A DNA stretch of 64,000 nucleotides from SW4 sp042466115. Its GTDB lineage: Bacteria; Pseudomonadota; Alphaproteobacteria; Rhodobacterales; Rhodobacteraceae. The DNA lies in assembly GCF_042466115.1 (NCBI RefSeq), contig NZ_JAXHBQ010000001.1:2728001-2792000 (forward strand), written 5' to 3'. The notes beneath the pieces were generated by a model. The model was given only the letters and a program-made list of their open reading frames with translations. It made no database searches and was not told the origin of the DNA. Position numbers and translations under genes: made by a program. Each line of letters opens with the position of its first letter. Within the stretch, counting starts at the first letter, position 1. Below are positions 16,036 through 24,892 of the stretch, piece after piece.

Positions 16036-16470
16036 ATGACCCAGGTCAAGAACGGCGACACCGTGCGCATCCACTACACCGGCACCCTTACCAATGGCGA
16101 AACTTTCGACAGTTCGGCGGGCCGCGATCCGCTGGAATTCGTGGTCGGCTCCGGCCAGATCATTCCCGGCCTTGATGCGGCCATCCCCGGCATGGCCGAG
16201 GGCGACAAGAAAACAGTCGAGGTCGCCTGCGCCGATGCTTACGGCGAAACCAACCCCGAAGCACGCCAATCCGTGCCGCGTGCCGATATTCCCGATGATA
16301 TTCCGGTCGAGACCGGCGTCCAGTTGCAGATGCAGACGCCGCAGGGGCAGGTCGTGCCTGTCACGGTTGCCGAAGTCACCGAAACCGAAGTTGTGCTGGA
16401 CGCAAACCACCCGCTGGCTGGCAAGGATCTGAACTTTGCCATCGAAGTGGTCGGCATCGACGAAGCCTGA
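16036..16470 (+). CDS. FKBP-type peptidyl-prolyl isomerase (SlyD/SlpA type)
   Basis: A 144-aa prolyl isomerase/chaperone. The FKBP core HYTGTLTNGETFDSS (residues 13-27) and GSGQIIPGLDAAIPGM (about 38-53) flank an inserted flap domain (about residues 68-125), as in SlyD. The His-rich nickel-binding tail of E. coli SlyD is absent, so a metallochaperone role is not supported. GAAGAGG precedes the ATG. It stands alone, converging on hrpB with only one base between the two stops. Confidence 0.9.
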   Translation: MTQVKNGDTVRIHYTGTLTNGETFDSSAGRDPLEFVVGSGQIIPGLDAAIPGMAEGDKKTVEVACADAYGETNPEARQSVPRADIPDDIPVETGVQLQMQTPQGQVVPVTVAEVTETEVVLDANHPLAGKDLNFAIEVVGIDEA

Positions 16471-16471
16471 T

Positions 16472-18896
16472 TCACGTCCCGCGCGGTTTGGCCCGCAATG
16501 TCGGGTCGGCCTGCGTGGGGTCTTCGGGCCATGGATGGCGCGGGTAACGCCCGCGCATATCCTTGCGCACATCGCCATACGACGTGGCCCAGAACCCCGG
16601 CAGGTCCATCGTGACCTGCACGGGGCGGCGCGCCGGTGACAGCAGTTCGACCCGCAGGGGTGTTTTCCCTACCGTGGGATGGCGCGTGACGCCGAACATT
16701 TCCTGAATGCGCACTGAAATCGTTGGAAAATCAGGCGCATAGTCTATTGCGACATGGTTGCCCAAGGGCGTGCGAAATTTCGCTGGTGCATCGCGGTCAA
16801 GGCGCTGGGTCTGGTCCCAGTCAAGCATCGCGCGCAGTGGTGGGTGCAAATCGAACCTGCGCCAGTCCTCGGCGGATTTGACGCTCCCTAGGTGCGGCAA
16901 CAGCCAGTCCTCAAGGCTGTTCATCAAAGCATCATCGGACATGTCGGGTAGTCCGCTGTCTTGCAGCAACATCACCCGCGCGCGAAACAGCGCCGCCGAA
17001 CCGGTGATGCGCAGACCCAGTTCGCGCACGCCGTCCAGCATCGCGCGGGCCACCATTTCGGGGTCGGCATCGGGCCAATTGCGATCATCCAGCACCAGCG
17101 CGCCAAGGCAGTCCTGCTGGCGCGTCAGCACGCGGCGATCACGGCGTGACCATGTGCAGACATCGCGCCACGCGATCTGATCGGCGAACAGGTCACGCAA
17201 TTCGCCTTCACCAATCGGCAGGGCCAGCCGGATGCGCGCCTCGCGCCCGTCGCCGTCCAGATCAGTGGCGACGATCAGGCGCTGTGCGGCCAGCGGATCG
17301 GCATTGTCAAACACCGCACCCTTGCCACCCGACAGGATGTAACGCGACGCATCCCCCGCGCGGCGCAGCCCGATCCGGTCAGGATAGGCAAGGGCGGCGC
17401 ATGCGGCGGGGGACAGGGTTTCAGCAACGTCAGGTGCCAGTTTCGCAAGGCGTTTCGCCTCTTGCCTGATCTGTTCAAGTGCGGCGCGGTTTACTTGCGC
17501 GTCCGGGCTGGTCTGCCCGTTGATCAACCGCAGGCGCAGCCCCAGATCGGCTGGCGCGCCGCGCAACGGATCACGCGCTGCCATCAATGCGGCCAAAGGC
17601 GCAGCCCCACGCCCCGCGCGCAGCAGCATATGCCCAAGGCGCGGATGCAGGGGCAGGGCGGCAACCTTGCGCCCGTGCGGGGTGATCCCGCCCGCGCGAT
17701 CCAACGCACCCAAGCCCACCAGCAAGTCGCGCGCATTGGCCAGCGCGCCTTCGGGTGGTGGTGTGAGAAATGCCAGAATCTTCGGCACCCCAGAGGGCCA
17801 GTTCCAGCGCTAGCCCTGTCAGGTCGGCGGCTTCGATCTCGGCGGGGGGGAAGGCGGCCAGCGCGCCTTCTTCGCCTTTGGTCCACAGGCGGTAACAGAC
17901 CCCTTCGGCGACGCGCCCCGCGCGCCCCGCCCGCTGGGTCGCTTCGGCCCGTGTCACCCGTTCCGTCACAAGCCGTGACATGCCGCTGTTCGGATCAAAC
18001 CGCGCGCGCCTTGCACGACCCGCATCGACGACCACGCGGATATCCTCGATTGTCAGGGATGTTTCGGCGATGGATGTGGCCAGCACCACCTTGCGGCCCG
18101 TGTCCACGGGCGCAATCGCGGCGCGCTGGGCGGCAAAGGGCAGGGCGCCATATAACGGGCGCACGGAACAATCGGCAGGCAGGGATTTCGCCAACAAGCT
18201 TTCGACGCGCCTGATTTCACCCTCACCGGGCAGGAACACCAGCACCCCGCCCGTGCTGTCGGCCACGGCCTGCTGCACCAGTGCGGCCGTGGCCGTTTCA
18301 AGGCGGGCTGTCTTGGGCACGGGGCGCTCTAGCCAGCGGGTTTCAACCGGATAACTGCGCCCCTCTGACGTGATCATCGGCGCGTTACCCATCAGACCGG
18401 CCACCGGCCCCGCGTCCAATGTGGCGGACATGGCAAGCAAGATCAGATCGGGGCGCAAGGCGCTGCGCACTTCCAACGCCAACGCCAGCCCCAGATCGCC
18501 ATTCAGCGAGCGTTCGTGAAATTCATCAAAGATCAGCGCGCCGATGCCTGTCAGTTCAGGATCGCTTTGGATCATGCGGGTCAGGATGCCTTCGGTCACG
18601 ACCTCGATCCGCGTTTGCGCAGAAACCTTGCTGTCGCCGCGCATCCGGTAGCCGACCCGCGCGCCAACCTGTTCGCCCAACTGTTGCGCCAGCCTGTCTG
18701 CGGCGGCGCGGGTGGCAAGGCGGCGGGGTTCCAGCATGACGATCCGCCCCTCCGTCAGCCCCGCGTCCAGCATGGCCAGCGGCACGCGCGTCGTCTTGCC
18801 TGCCCCCGGTGGCGCTTGCAGCACAGCGCGGCCGTGATCGCGCAAAGCGGCGACCAGGTCAGGCAGGACATCATCAATGGGAAGCGTATCGGCCAT
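16472..18896 (-). pseudogene. hrpB: ATP-dependent helicase HrpB, single-base frameshift
   Basis: HrpB is a DEAH-box RNA helicase of about 800 aa. The N-terminal part has Walker A (APPGAGKTT), FDEFHERS in place of the DEAH box, SATLD, and the TQRAGRAGR motif. The C-terminal part carries the HrpB-specific domain. The frame breaks near 17777: reading one A fewer in the plus-strand AA at 17777-17778 gives the family-like WGAEDLAFLTPPPEG and a continuous 807-aa protein. As written, the first part terminates at 17571 after unrelated residues. The cause is either a real frameshift or a sequencing error. The ATG at 18896 overlaps the 5' side of benE's leader, so the two are divergent. Confidence 0.88.
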
Positions 18897-18981
18897 GGGT
18901 TCGTTGGACCCTGCACGCGCGCCCTTGTCAATCGGCGCGCGCGCCACCACGATCCGCGCAAACCAGATCGGGAGTTTGTGC

Positions 18982-20145
18982 GTGCGCGATATTTCAGCCT
19001 CGGCGGTGATGATGGGGTTGCTGGCGGCCTTTGTCGGCTATGCGGCGTCCTTTGCGATTGTGCTGGCGGGGCTGACGGCGGCGGGGGCCAGCGCAGGGCA
19101 GGCCGCGACGGGGCTGTTCTTTGCCACGCTTGGCATGGGCGTTTGCAGTATCTGGCTGCCGGCGATCACACGCATCCCTGCCGCTGTGGCATGGTCGACA
19201 CCGGGGGCGGCGTTTCTGGCCTCCAGCGTGGCCTTGCCGGGTGGTTTCGGCGAAGCGGTCGGCGCGATGATCCTGACGGCGGGATTGATTGTGCTGACGG
19301 GAATCATACCGGCGCTTGGGCGCGTTGTTGCGGCGATCCCGAAGCCGATTGCCAGCGCATTGCTCGCCGGGGTCTTGCTGAAACTTTGCCTTGCACCAGC
19401 GGTGGGATTGGGCGCGGCCCCTTGGTTGGTGTTGCCCGTTCTGGTCGCTTGGGTTGTCGGCATGGCACTGCATCGGCTGGCAGCGATGCCCATGGCCGTG
19501 GCCGCGTTTGTGAGCGTGCTGGTGGTCACGGTTGATGCGGGCGCGATGCCGCCGCTGGCGTCCTTGTCGCTGCCGGAAATGTCGTTCGTGCCGCCCGTTT
19601 TCACCCTGCGCGCGTTCGTGTCGGTCGCCTTGCCGCTCTATCTGGTGACAATGGCGGGGCAGAACATCCCCGGTTTCGCGGTGCTGGAACTGAACGGCTA
19701 CCCTGTTTCCCGCCAGTCGTTCCTGCGCAAGACCGGCGTGGCAAGCCTGCTGATCGCCCCCTTTGGTGCCATTCCCGTCAACATGTCCGCGATTACCGCC
19801 GCGATGATGTGCGGCGAGGATGCGGGCGCTGATCCCGCGCGCCGCTACTGGGCGGCGATCACATCGGGGGTGGCCTATCTGGCGTTGGCGCTGGCGGCAG
19901 GCGCGATCACGACGCTGGCCGGTCTTGCCCCTGCCGTGCTGATCACCGCCGTGGCGGGTCTGGCCCTGATCCCCGCCCTTGTCGGGTCGTTGTCAGCGGC
20001 CTTTGCCGACAAGGCACAAACCGAAGCGCCCGCGCTCACCTTTCTGATTGCCGCAAGCGGGATGACCCTGCTGGGGGTCAGTGGTGCATTTTGGGGCGTG
20101 CTGATCGGGGTGCTGATCTGGACCGTGAAACGCCTGCGCCCCTAG
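18982..20145 (+). CDS. benE: BenE-family benzoate/H+ symporter-like transporter
   Basis: A hydrophobic protein of 387 aa with about 11-12 helices and the BenE-family pattern, including PLYLVTMAGQNIPGFAVLE (about residue 215) and APFGAIPVNMSAITAAMMCGEDAG (about 255-280). It would import benzoate or a related aromatic acid with protons. I chose GTG at 18982, with GGGAG 7 bases upstream; TTG at 18976 is an alternative. The gene is divergent from hrpB with an overlap-free but very short shared promoter region. The substrate is inferred from family only. Confidence 0.83.
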   Translation: MRDISASAVMMGLLAAFVGYAASFAIVLAGLTAAGASAGQAATGLFFATLGMGVCSIWLPAITRIPAAVAWSTPGAAFLASSVALPGGFGEAVGAMILTAGLIVLTGIIPALGRVVAAIPKPIASALLAGVLLKLCLAPAVGLGAAPWLVLPVLVAWVVGMALHRLAAMPMAVAAFVSVLVVTVDAGAMPPLASLSLPEMSFVPPVFTLRAFVSVALPLYLVTMAGQNIPGFAVLELNGYPVSRQSFLRKTGVASLLIAPFGAIPVNMSAITAAMMCGEDAGADPARRYWAAITSGVAYLALALAAGAITTLAGLAPAVLITAVAGLALIPALVGSLSAAFADKAQTEAPALTFLIAASGMTLLGVSGAFWGVLIGVLIWTVKRLRP

Positions 20146-20182
20146 ACACGGACGCGGTCGCGCGCGATGTAGGGGAATGACG

Positions 20183-21160
20183 ATGACCGACCTTGCCCAA
20201 CGCCTGCAATCGGGCGAACGCCGCGCTCTGGCCCGCGCCATCACGCTGGTGGAAAGCGCGCGCGCGGATCACCGTGCGCAGGCGACTGAATTGCTGGCAG
20301 CCCTAGGCACCGGCAAGCAGGCGTTGCGGATTGGGCTGTCAGGCACGCCGGGCGTTGGCAAATCGACGTTTATCGAGGCCTTTGGCCTGATGCTGACTGC
20401 GCAGGGGCTGCGCGTGGCCGTGCTGGCAGTGGACCCGTCCAGCGCGCGTTCCGGCGGGTCGATATTGGGTGACAAGACACGCATGGAACGCCTGAGCCGT
20501 GATCCAAACGCCTTTATCCGCCCCTCGCCCAGCCAGACCCAACTGGGTGGTGTCGCGCGCCGCACCCGCGAGGCGGTGGCCCTGTGCGAAGCAGCCGGAT
20601 TTGATGTGGTCCTGATCGAAACCGTGGGCGTGGGGCAATCGGAAACCGTTGTGGCGGAAATGTCGGACCTGTTCGTGCTGCTGCTGGCCCCTGCGGGGGG
20701 TGACGAATTACAGGGCGTCAAGCGCGGAATCATGGAAATCGCCGACCTGATCCTTGTGAACAAGGCCGATGGTGACCTGAAAGCCCAGGCCACGCGCACT
20801 TGCGCCGATTATGCGGGTGCCCTGCGCCTGATGCGCAAACGCCCCGAGGACCCCAACGGGTTCCCCAAGGCAATCGCCGTTTCGGCCCTTGAAACGCAAG
20901 GGTTGGACGCGGCGTGGGACGACATGCAAACGCTGGTCAAATGGCGGCGCGACAATGGCATCTGGGATCAACGCCGCCGCGATCAGGCGCGCTTTTGGTT
21001 CCACGAGGAAGTGCGCGTGCAACTGTTAGCGCGCCTGCGCGACGATCCGGCGATGCGCGCCCGTCTTGAAGCGGCCGAAGCCGATGTTGCCGCAGGGCGC
21101 GCGCTGTCGTCTGTCGCGGCGGCAGCGGTGGTTGATCCGGCTTTTTCTTCCAAGACGTAA
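20183..21160 (+). CDS. meaB: Methylmalonyl-CoA mutase-associated GTPase MeaB
   Basis: A G3E-family P-loop GTPase (325 aa) that protects and loads B12-dependent methylmalonyl-CoA mutase. The P-loop is GLSGTPGVGKST (about residues 52-63), Mg-binding DPSS follows (about 85), then ETVGVGQSE (about 150) and base-recognising NKAD (about 195). AGGGGA fits the ATG at 20183 better than the ATG at 20177, to which it is adjacent. In Rhodobacterales this enzyme serves propionyl-CoA/ethylmalonyl-CoA metabolism, in line with prpE elsewhere in the window. Confidence 0.92.
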   Translation: MTDLAQRLQSGERRALARAITLVESARADHRAQATELLAALGTGKQALRIGLSGTPGVGKSTFIEAFGLMLTAQGLRVAVLAVDPSSARSGGSILGDKTRMERLSRDPNAFIRPSPSQTQLGGVARRTREAVALCEAAGFDVVLIETVGVGQSETVVAEMSDLFVLLLAPAGGDELQGVKRGIMEIADLILVNKADGDLKAQATRTCADYAGALRLMRKRPEDPNGFPKAIAVSALETQGLDAAWDDMQTLVKWRRDNGIWDQRRRDQARFWFHEEVRVQLLARLRDDPAMRARLEAAEADVAAGRALSSVAAAAVVDPAFSSKT

Positions 21161-21339
21161 AGGCACGACAATTTGCGCGCGGATTCCGGCAAAACACGCG
21201 CCAAGCGGGTTGACGGGATCATGGAATCCTCGTAACTCCCGCGAACCGAATTCACGACCCTGCCGCAATGGCCGGGTCAAAGCCGTTTGAAACGGGGACG
21301 CGGACCGATCCGCGCAACCGAAAGACAAGGAAACGAGAT

Positions 21340-21627
21340 ATGTCGCGCCGCTGCGAATTGACCGGAAAAGGGCCGATGTCTGGCAACAATGTCAGCCACG
21401 CCAAGAACAGAACCCGCCGCCGCTTTTTGCCAAACTTGCAAGAAGTGTCGCTGATGTCGGACGTTTTGGGCCGCACCTTCAAGCTGCGTATCTCGAACGC
21501 GGCGTTGCGCACCGTCGATCACCGTGGTGGTCTGGACGCGTTCATGGCCAAGGCCAAGGATGTTGAACTGTCCGCTGACGCGCTGAAGATCAAGAAAGAC
21601 ATTGCCAAGGCACAGGCCGCCGCCTGA
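21340..21627 (+). CDS. rpmB: 50S ribosomal protein L28
   Basis: A 95-aa basic ribosomal protein. The N terminus SRRCELTGKGPMSGNNVSHA and the following NRTRRRF are diagnostic of bacterial L28. It assembles into the large subunit. AAGGAAACGAG lies before the ATG at 21340; longer in-frame starts run into non-conserved arginine-rich sequence. It is monocistronic, followed 22 bases later by a good terminator. The leader contains a small stem at 21299-21314. Confidence 0.97.
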   Translation: MSRRCELTGKGPMSGNNVSHAKNRTRRRFLPNLQEVSLMSDVLGRTFKLRISNAALRTVDHRGGLDAFMAKAKDVELSADALKIKKDIAKAQAAA

Positions 21628-21649
21628 TCCCTTGCGCATGCGTGTTTCC

Positions 21650-21678
21650 GGCCCGATGGTTCGTCCGTCGGGCCTTTT
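21650..21678 (+). terminator. Rho-independent terminator of rpmB
   Basis: The stem GGCCCGA (21650-21656) pairs with TCGGGCC (21668-21674), extended by inner pairs to a 5-base loop, then four Ts. It lies 23 bases after the rpmB stop. Confidence 0.8.
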
Positions 21679-21778
21679 GCGTTGGTGCAAGCGCGCCGGG
21701 ACAGTTGGGCATGACAACGGCCGGACCCGCGACCTCCTGACGCTTTTCGCTCCTGATGGGCTATGCTAACCAACCGCC

Positions 21779-22129
21779 ATGAAGCATTTCCGCCCTGCCT
21801 TTGCGATCGTCCTTGCGCTTTTGGTGACGCTGACCAGTCAGCAGATGGCCGTGGCGCGCGGGCAGGCGGCGGTGGCGGGCGAAATGGTGCTTTGCACGGC
21901 GCTGAATGGTGTCGTGACTGTCAAGGTCGATGCATCGGGTAAGCCCACAGGGCCCGCCCATATCTGCCCTGATTGTGCGCTGTCGCTGATCGTTGCCCTT
22001 GATGCGCCTGACCTTCCAAGCGTTGCACACACCCTGCGCGCCGTCACATTCGCAAGCGTTGAAATACCGGCACATGTCCAACACCCCGCAACCTTGCCAT
22101 TGGCCCGCGGGCCCCCATTGTCAGTCTGA
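21779..22129 (+). CDS. Small secreted Cys-containing protein, DUF2946-like
   Basis: A 116-aa protein with a signal peptide (hydrophobic residues about 7-22) and a mature part containing single Cys in MVLCTAL and a CPDC motif (about residues 63-66). It resembles the DUF2946 family, which often neighbours copper genes. The next gene, 45 bases downstream, encodes the copper chaperone PCu(A)C, so a role in periplasmic copper handling is likely but inferred from context. No enzymatic motif is visible. Confidence 0.72.
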   Translation: MKHFRPAFAIVLALLVTLTSQQMAVARGQAAVAGEMVLCTALNGVVTVKVDASGKPTGPAHICPDCALSLIVALDAPDLPSVAHTLRAVTFASVEIPAHVQHPATLPLARGPPLSV

Positions 22130-22174
22130 AAACAAGCGTAAATTCAGAAACCTAAGACAATGTAAGGACATGAT

Positions 22175-22579
22175 ATGTCTCTCAAAACAACTCTTCTTGC
22201 GGCCACGGCTGCCATTTCCCTCGCCCTGCCGGCCTTTGCCGACGGGATCGAAATCCACAACTCTTACGCCCGTTCCAGCGGGGCCATGGCGCAGGCGGGC
22301 GCGGCCTTTATGGTGATCCGGAACACCGGCGACACGGATGACCGCCTTGTCGCTGCCACATCCGATGCCGCGGCCCGCGTCGAACTGCACACCCATATCG
22401 AAGACGAAAACGGTGTGATGCAAATGCGCGAAATCGAAGGCGGCTTTGCCGTGCCTGCCGGTGGTGAACACCTGCTGCAGCGGGGCGGCGATCACGTCAT
22501 GTTTATGGGGCTGACGGGGCCGTTTGTGCAGGGCGAAATGATCACCGTGACACTGACCTTTGAAAGCTGGGCGACATGA
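22175..22579 (+). CDS. Periplasmic copper chaperone PCu(A)C, C-terminal frameshift
   Basis: A PCu(A)C-family protein delivering copper(I) to cytochrome c oxidase in the periplasm. The signal peptide spans about residues 1-22 (ending AFA). Conserved ligands lie in ELHTHIEDENGVMQM and in GGDHVMFMGLT. The reading frame ends early at 22579 after an unfamiliar FESWAT. One extra G in the GGG run at 22569-22571 would continue it as FESWGDMTVEIPVDL into an Asp/Met/His-rich tail ending at 22662, as in relatives. Either the base is missing from the read or the metal-binding tail has been lost. Confidence 0.88.
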   Translation: MSLKTTLLAATAAISLALPAFADGIEIHNSYARSSGAMAQAGAAFMVIRNTGDTDDRLVAATSDAAARVELHTHIEDENGVMQMREIEGGFAVPAGGEHLLQRGGDHVMFMGLTGPFVQGEMITVTLTFESWAT

Positions 22580-22662
22580 CCGTGGAAATCCCCGTTGATC
22601 TGGAGCGGATGCCGATGATGGACGCGATGGACCACGGCGATATGGACAGCGACAGCAACTAA
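22577..22662 (+). other. Frameshifted C-terminal tail of PCu(A)C
   Basis: In the +1 frame relative to the chaperone, these bases encode MTVEIPVDLERMP followed by a Met/Asp/His-rich stretch (MMDAMDHGDMDS) and a stop. This matches the metal-binding tail usual in Rhodobacterales PCu(A)C. A separate gene is unlikely because it lacks its own ribosome site. Confidence 0.7.
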
Positions 22663-22684
22663 ACCGTTTCGCATCACCGTATTT

Positions 22685-22710
22685 AAGGCGCCTTTCGGGG
22701 CGCCTTTTTT
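22685..22710 (+). terminator. Rho-independent terminator of the copper gene pair
   Basis: The 8-bp stem AAGGCGCC/GGCGCCTT (22685-22692 and 22699-22706), with a 6-base loop, is followed by four more Ts. It lies 23 bases after the restored stop of the PCu(A)C tail, which supports the tail being part of that gene. Confidence 0.85.
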
Positions 22711-22771
22711 CATGCGTTTGCGCAATTTCAAACACGTGTTAGCCTGCGGATATTGAACGAAAGGAATTATC

Positions 22772-23197
22772 ATGCGCCGACCGTGGCACCTTTGGGCCGT
22801 AGGCATTCTGTCGCTGTTGTGGAACGCGATGGGGGCGTTTGATTACCTGATGTTGCAGGCGCGGGTTCAAGCCTATCTGGACGCATTCACCCCTGAACAG
22901 CTGGCCTATTTCACCAGCTACCCCACATGGGCCGTGGCCACCTGGGCGACGGGCGTGTGGTTTTCGGTGCTGGGATCGCTGTTTTTGCTGGTGCGCAGCC
23001 GGTTTGCCAGCACGGCCTTCCTGATATCGCTGGTTGGGCTGGTGGCAACATCGGTTTACAGTTTTGGGCTGTCCGAGGTGTCGATGATCGACCTTGCAGG
23101 GCCGACAGCCGCGATTTTCTCAGCCGCGATTTTCGTGATGATTGTGGTGTTCTGGGCCTATGCACGGGCCATGACGCGGCGCGGATACCTGCGCTAG
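22772..23197 (+). CDS. Conserved four-helix membrane protein
   Basis: A 141-aa protein with four hydrophobic helices (about residues 7-27, 50-72, 80-98 and 108-132) and a Trp-rich first helix (WHLWAVGILSLLWNAMGAFDY). It belongs to a small conserved proteobacterial family sometimes labelled sugar transporter without evidence. AAAGGA lies 7 bases before the ATG. The 3' end overlaps the convergent lipoprotein gene by 4 bases. I cannot assign a function. Confidence 0.75.
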   Translation: MRRPWHLWAVGILSLLWNAMGAFDYLMLQARVQAYLDAFTPEQLAYFTSYPTWAVATWATGVWFSVLGSLFLLVRSRFASTAFLISLVGLVATSVYSFGLSEVSMIDLAGPTAAIFSAAIFVMIVVFWAYARAMTRRGYLR

Positions 23198-23523
23198 CCG
23201 CACATGGCGCGCGACTGATCCACGAAGGTGCGATAGCGCTGCCAGAAGGCCTCGCTGCGGGAATCATCTGCGGTGCGGGTTGCCTGGGCGCGGTCGGGAT
23301 CGCCAAAGAACGACGCCGCGCGCGACATGTCACTGCCCCGCAGCGTCTGGTTGGCCGCCGCCTGAACGCAGCTGCACAGGGCCGGATTGGCCGCCGCGCG
23401 ATCAGCCGCCAAACAGGCGCGGCTGACTTCACCGGTTGCGCCACGGGTGTTGCCACCCGCGCGATTGCTGCCCCCGCATGCCGTCAGAAGAACAAGCGCC
23501 GAAAGAACGAAAACCTTGTGCAT
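23194..23523 (-). CDS. Small lipoprotein with conserved Cys residues
   Basis: A 109-aa predicted lipoprotein with a signal peptide and lipobox LLTACGG (Cys at about residue 16). The mature part has a CSC motif (about residues 50-52) plus one more N-terminal Cys and a C-terminal Cys (AMCG), suggesting disulfides in the periplasm. Relatives are common in Rhodobacterales and have been labelled arginine transporter without basis. It is convergent with the four-helix protein gene. The function is unknown. Confidence 0.75.
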   Translation of the reverse strand: MHKVFVLSALVLLTACGGSNRAGGNTRGATGEVSRACLAADRAAANPALCSCVQAAANQTLRGSDMSRAASFFGDPDRAQATRTADDSRSEAFWQRYRTFVDQSRAMCG

Positions 23524-23628
23524 TGATCCGCCTCGATGTTCGGCCCGCCCGCTTTGCGCAGTGTCAGCCCGTGTGTGCCTGCGGGGATTATGGCGGAAAT
23601 GGGCGGGTTGGGGAAGGGGGTTTGCCAG

Positions 23629-24276
23629 CTATTCCCCCGCCTTGCGCATTGGCAGGACGTTGGACTGCGAGTGGTTGGTGTAGGTGTCCCAGGTCGGGGT
23701 GTATTCTTCGGATTGGTTGCCCCAGACAGTCCATCCTTTGCGCGGCCCACGTGCGAACAATTCTAGCCGATGACCAAAACTGCATTCCTCAATAAGGGAA
23801 TACTGCTCGTCGGGTTTGCGGCTATGTTCGCGCTTCTGGGTCGAGATGATGTTTTCTTGAGAACGTCCTCGTTGCAGGGTGCGCGCATTCTTGCCTCGAA
23901 CACCAAACAATAACACCTCGGTAACGTTGCGGAAATAGAACCCGACCCCTCGACGGTCGGGGCCGCCATCTTTGCGGATTTTGTACCAGACAATGTTGCT
24001 TTTGTATTTGAAGCCCCAGTGCTCCATCACTTTGAGCCCTTCGGGCAGCAAAGCATTTGGAACCCAGAGATAGAGGTGTGCAGGATCCCCAGCAAGTGCT
24101 TCGACCGGCATGTCGCAAATGTCATCAAGTGACATTGTCGGGTATCTTGCAAGCCGCTTGTGTTCGGGGGCCATTTTTCCGGTGCGATTTTGAAACTGCC
24201 AAGGAGGGTCAGCCAAAATGGTTTGAAATTTCCTGCCACCCAAGTCGTTCATAAGGTCGTCCGACGCATTCGTCAT
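23629..24276 (-). CDS. MT-A70 family adenine-N6 DNA methyltransferase
   Basis: A 215-aa MT-A70-type methyltransferase using S-adenosylmethionine. The catalytic DPPW lies in ILADPPWQF (residues 20-28) and YLWVPNALLPEGL (about 70-82) is the typical following strand. ELFARGPRKGWTVWGNQ (about 173-190) is the C-terminal family block. Its ATG overlaps the stop of the endonuclease gene upstream (TAATG), so the pair is coupled as endonuclease then methylase. It probably protects the recognition site of that endonuclease. The DNA is AT-richer than the core genes around it, suggesting acquisition by transfer. Confidence 0.88.
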   Translation of the reverse strand: MTNASDDLMNDLGGRKFQTILADPPWQFQNRTGKMAPEHKRLARYPTMSLDDICDMPVEALAGDPAHLYLWVPNALLPEGLKVMEHWGFKYKSNIVWYKIRKDGGPDRRGVGFYFRNVTEVLLFGVRGKNARTLQRGRSQENIISTQKREHSRKPDEQYSLIEECSFGHRLELFARGPRKGWTVWGNQSEEYTPTWDTYTNHSQSNVLPMRKAGE

Positions 24277-24866
24277 TATTCATCCTCCCGATACAGGCTG
24301 GGCTTAATTCCAAAAGTCAGAATAGGGCAGCCACCAGCGCCTCCCCCTTCAATACGCGGTATGAGTTTTGATAAGTGGGTGGTTGAATTGCCGTAGGAAC
24401 TTCCCCGCCCTAAACTCGTAAAAATACTCTGCAATTCGTCGGATCGTGTAATGATAACCCCAACACTAACTGTGCGCAGTTGGTGCAACAACCGGAAGTT
24501 ATTCAGGTCGCGATCATAGAATGGATCCTTATTATTCCACTCAATTTCGATCGCGATTTTGTTGCGATACATATCGATTTTGTGTGTTGGGGTTTCAGTT
24601 ACCAGACTATCGACAACGACCTTGGTATCAAACCTTGTTTCGCGCCATCCGCGTGCTTCGAGATAATCATCAATTGATGCTGCGAGCCGCGTCTTTGAGC
24701 CGCCGCCACTAGCTATATATGACTTTTTGAGCCGGAAAGCAGACAATACGCCCATCAGATCATCCCATTCACGCGTATGGTCACCCACCATGACCGCACT
24801 AGCGTGATGCCACTCGCCACAATAGTAGTTGTCCCTAACAAAAGGTGGGAGGCGTTCTGCCAACAT
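24276..24866 (-). CDS. BglII/BstYI-like type II restriction endonuclease
   Basis: A 196-aa PD-(D/E)XK-type nuclease resembling the BglII family. The core is KIDMYRN, then IAIEIEWNNKDPFYDRDLNNF (about residues 103-127), with Asp and two Glu placed as metal ligands. The partner MT-A70 methyltransferase follows with one base of overlap. BglII and BstYI cut AGATCT and RGATCY, but the site here is not known. Base and codon use is AT-rich compared with neighbours. The start has no strong ribosome site. Activity against foreign DNA (restriction) is the likely role. Confidence 0.75.
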   Translation of the reverse strand: MLAERLPPFVRDNYYCGEWHHASAVMVGDHTREWDDLMGVLSAFRLKKSYIASGGGSKTRLAASIDDYLEARGWRETRFDTKVVVDSLVTETPTHKIDMYRNKIAIEIEWNNKDPFYDRDLNNFRLLHQLRTVSVGVIITRSDELQSIFTSLGRGSSYGNSTTHLSKLIPRIEGGGAGGCPILTFGIKPSLYREDE

Positions 24867-24892
24867 CTGGTGGTGTTCTCTTTTTGATCTTA

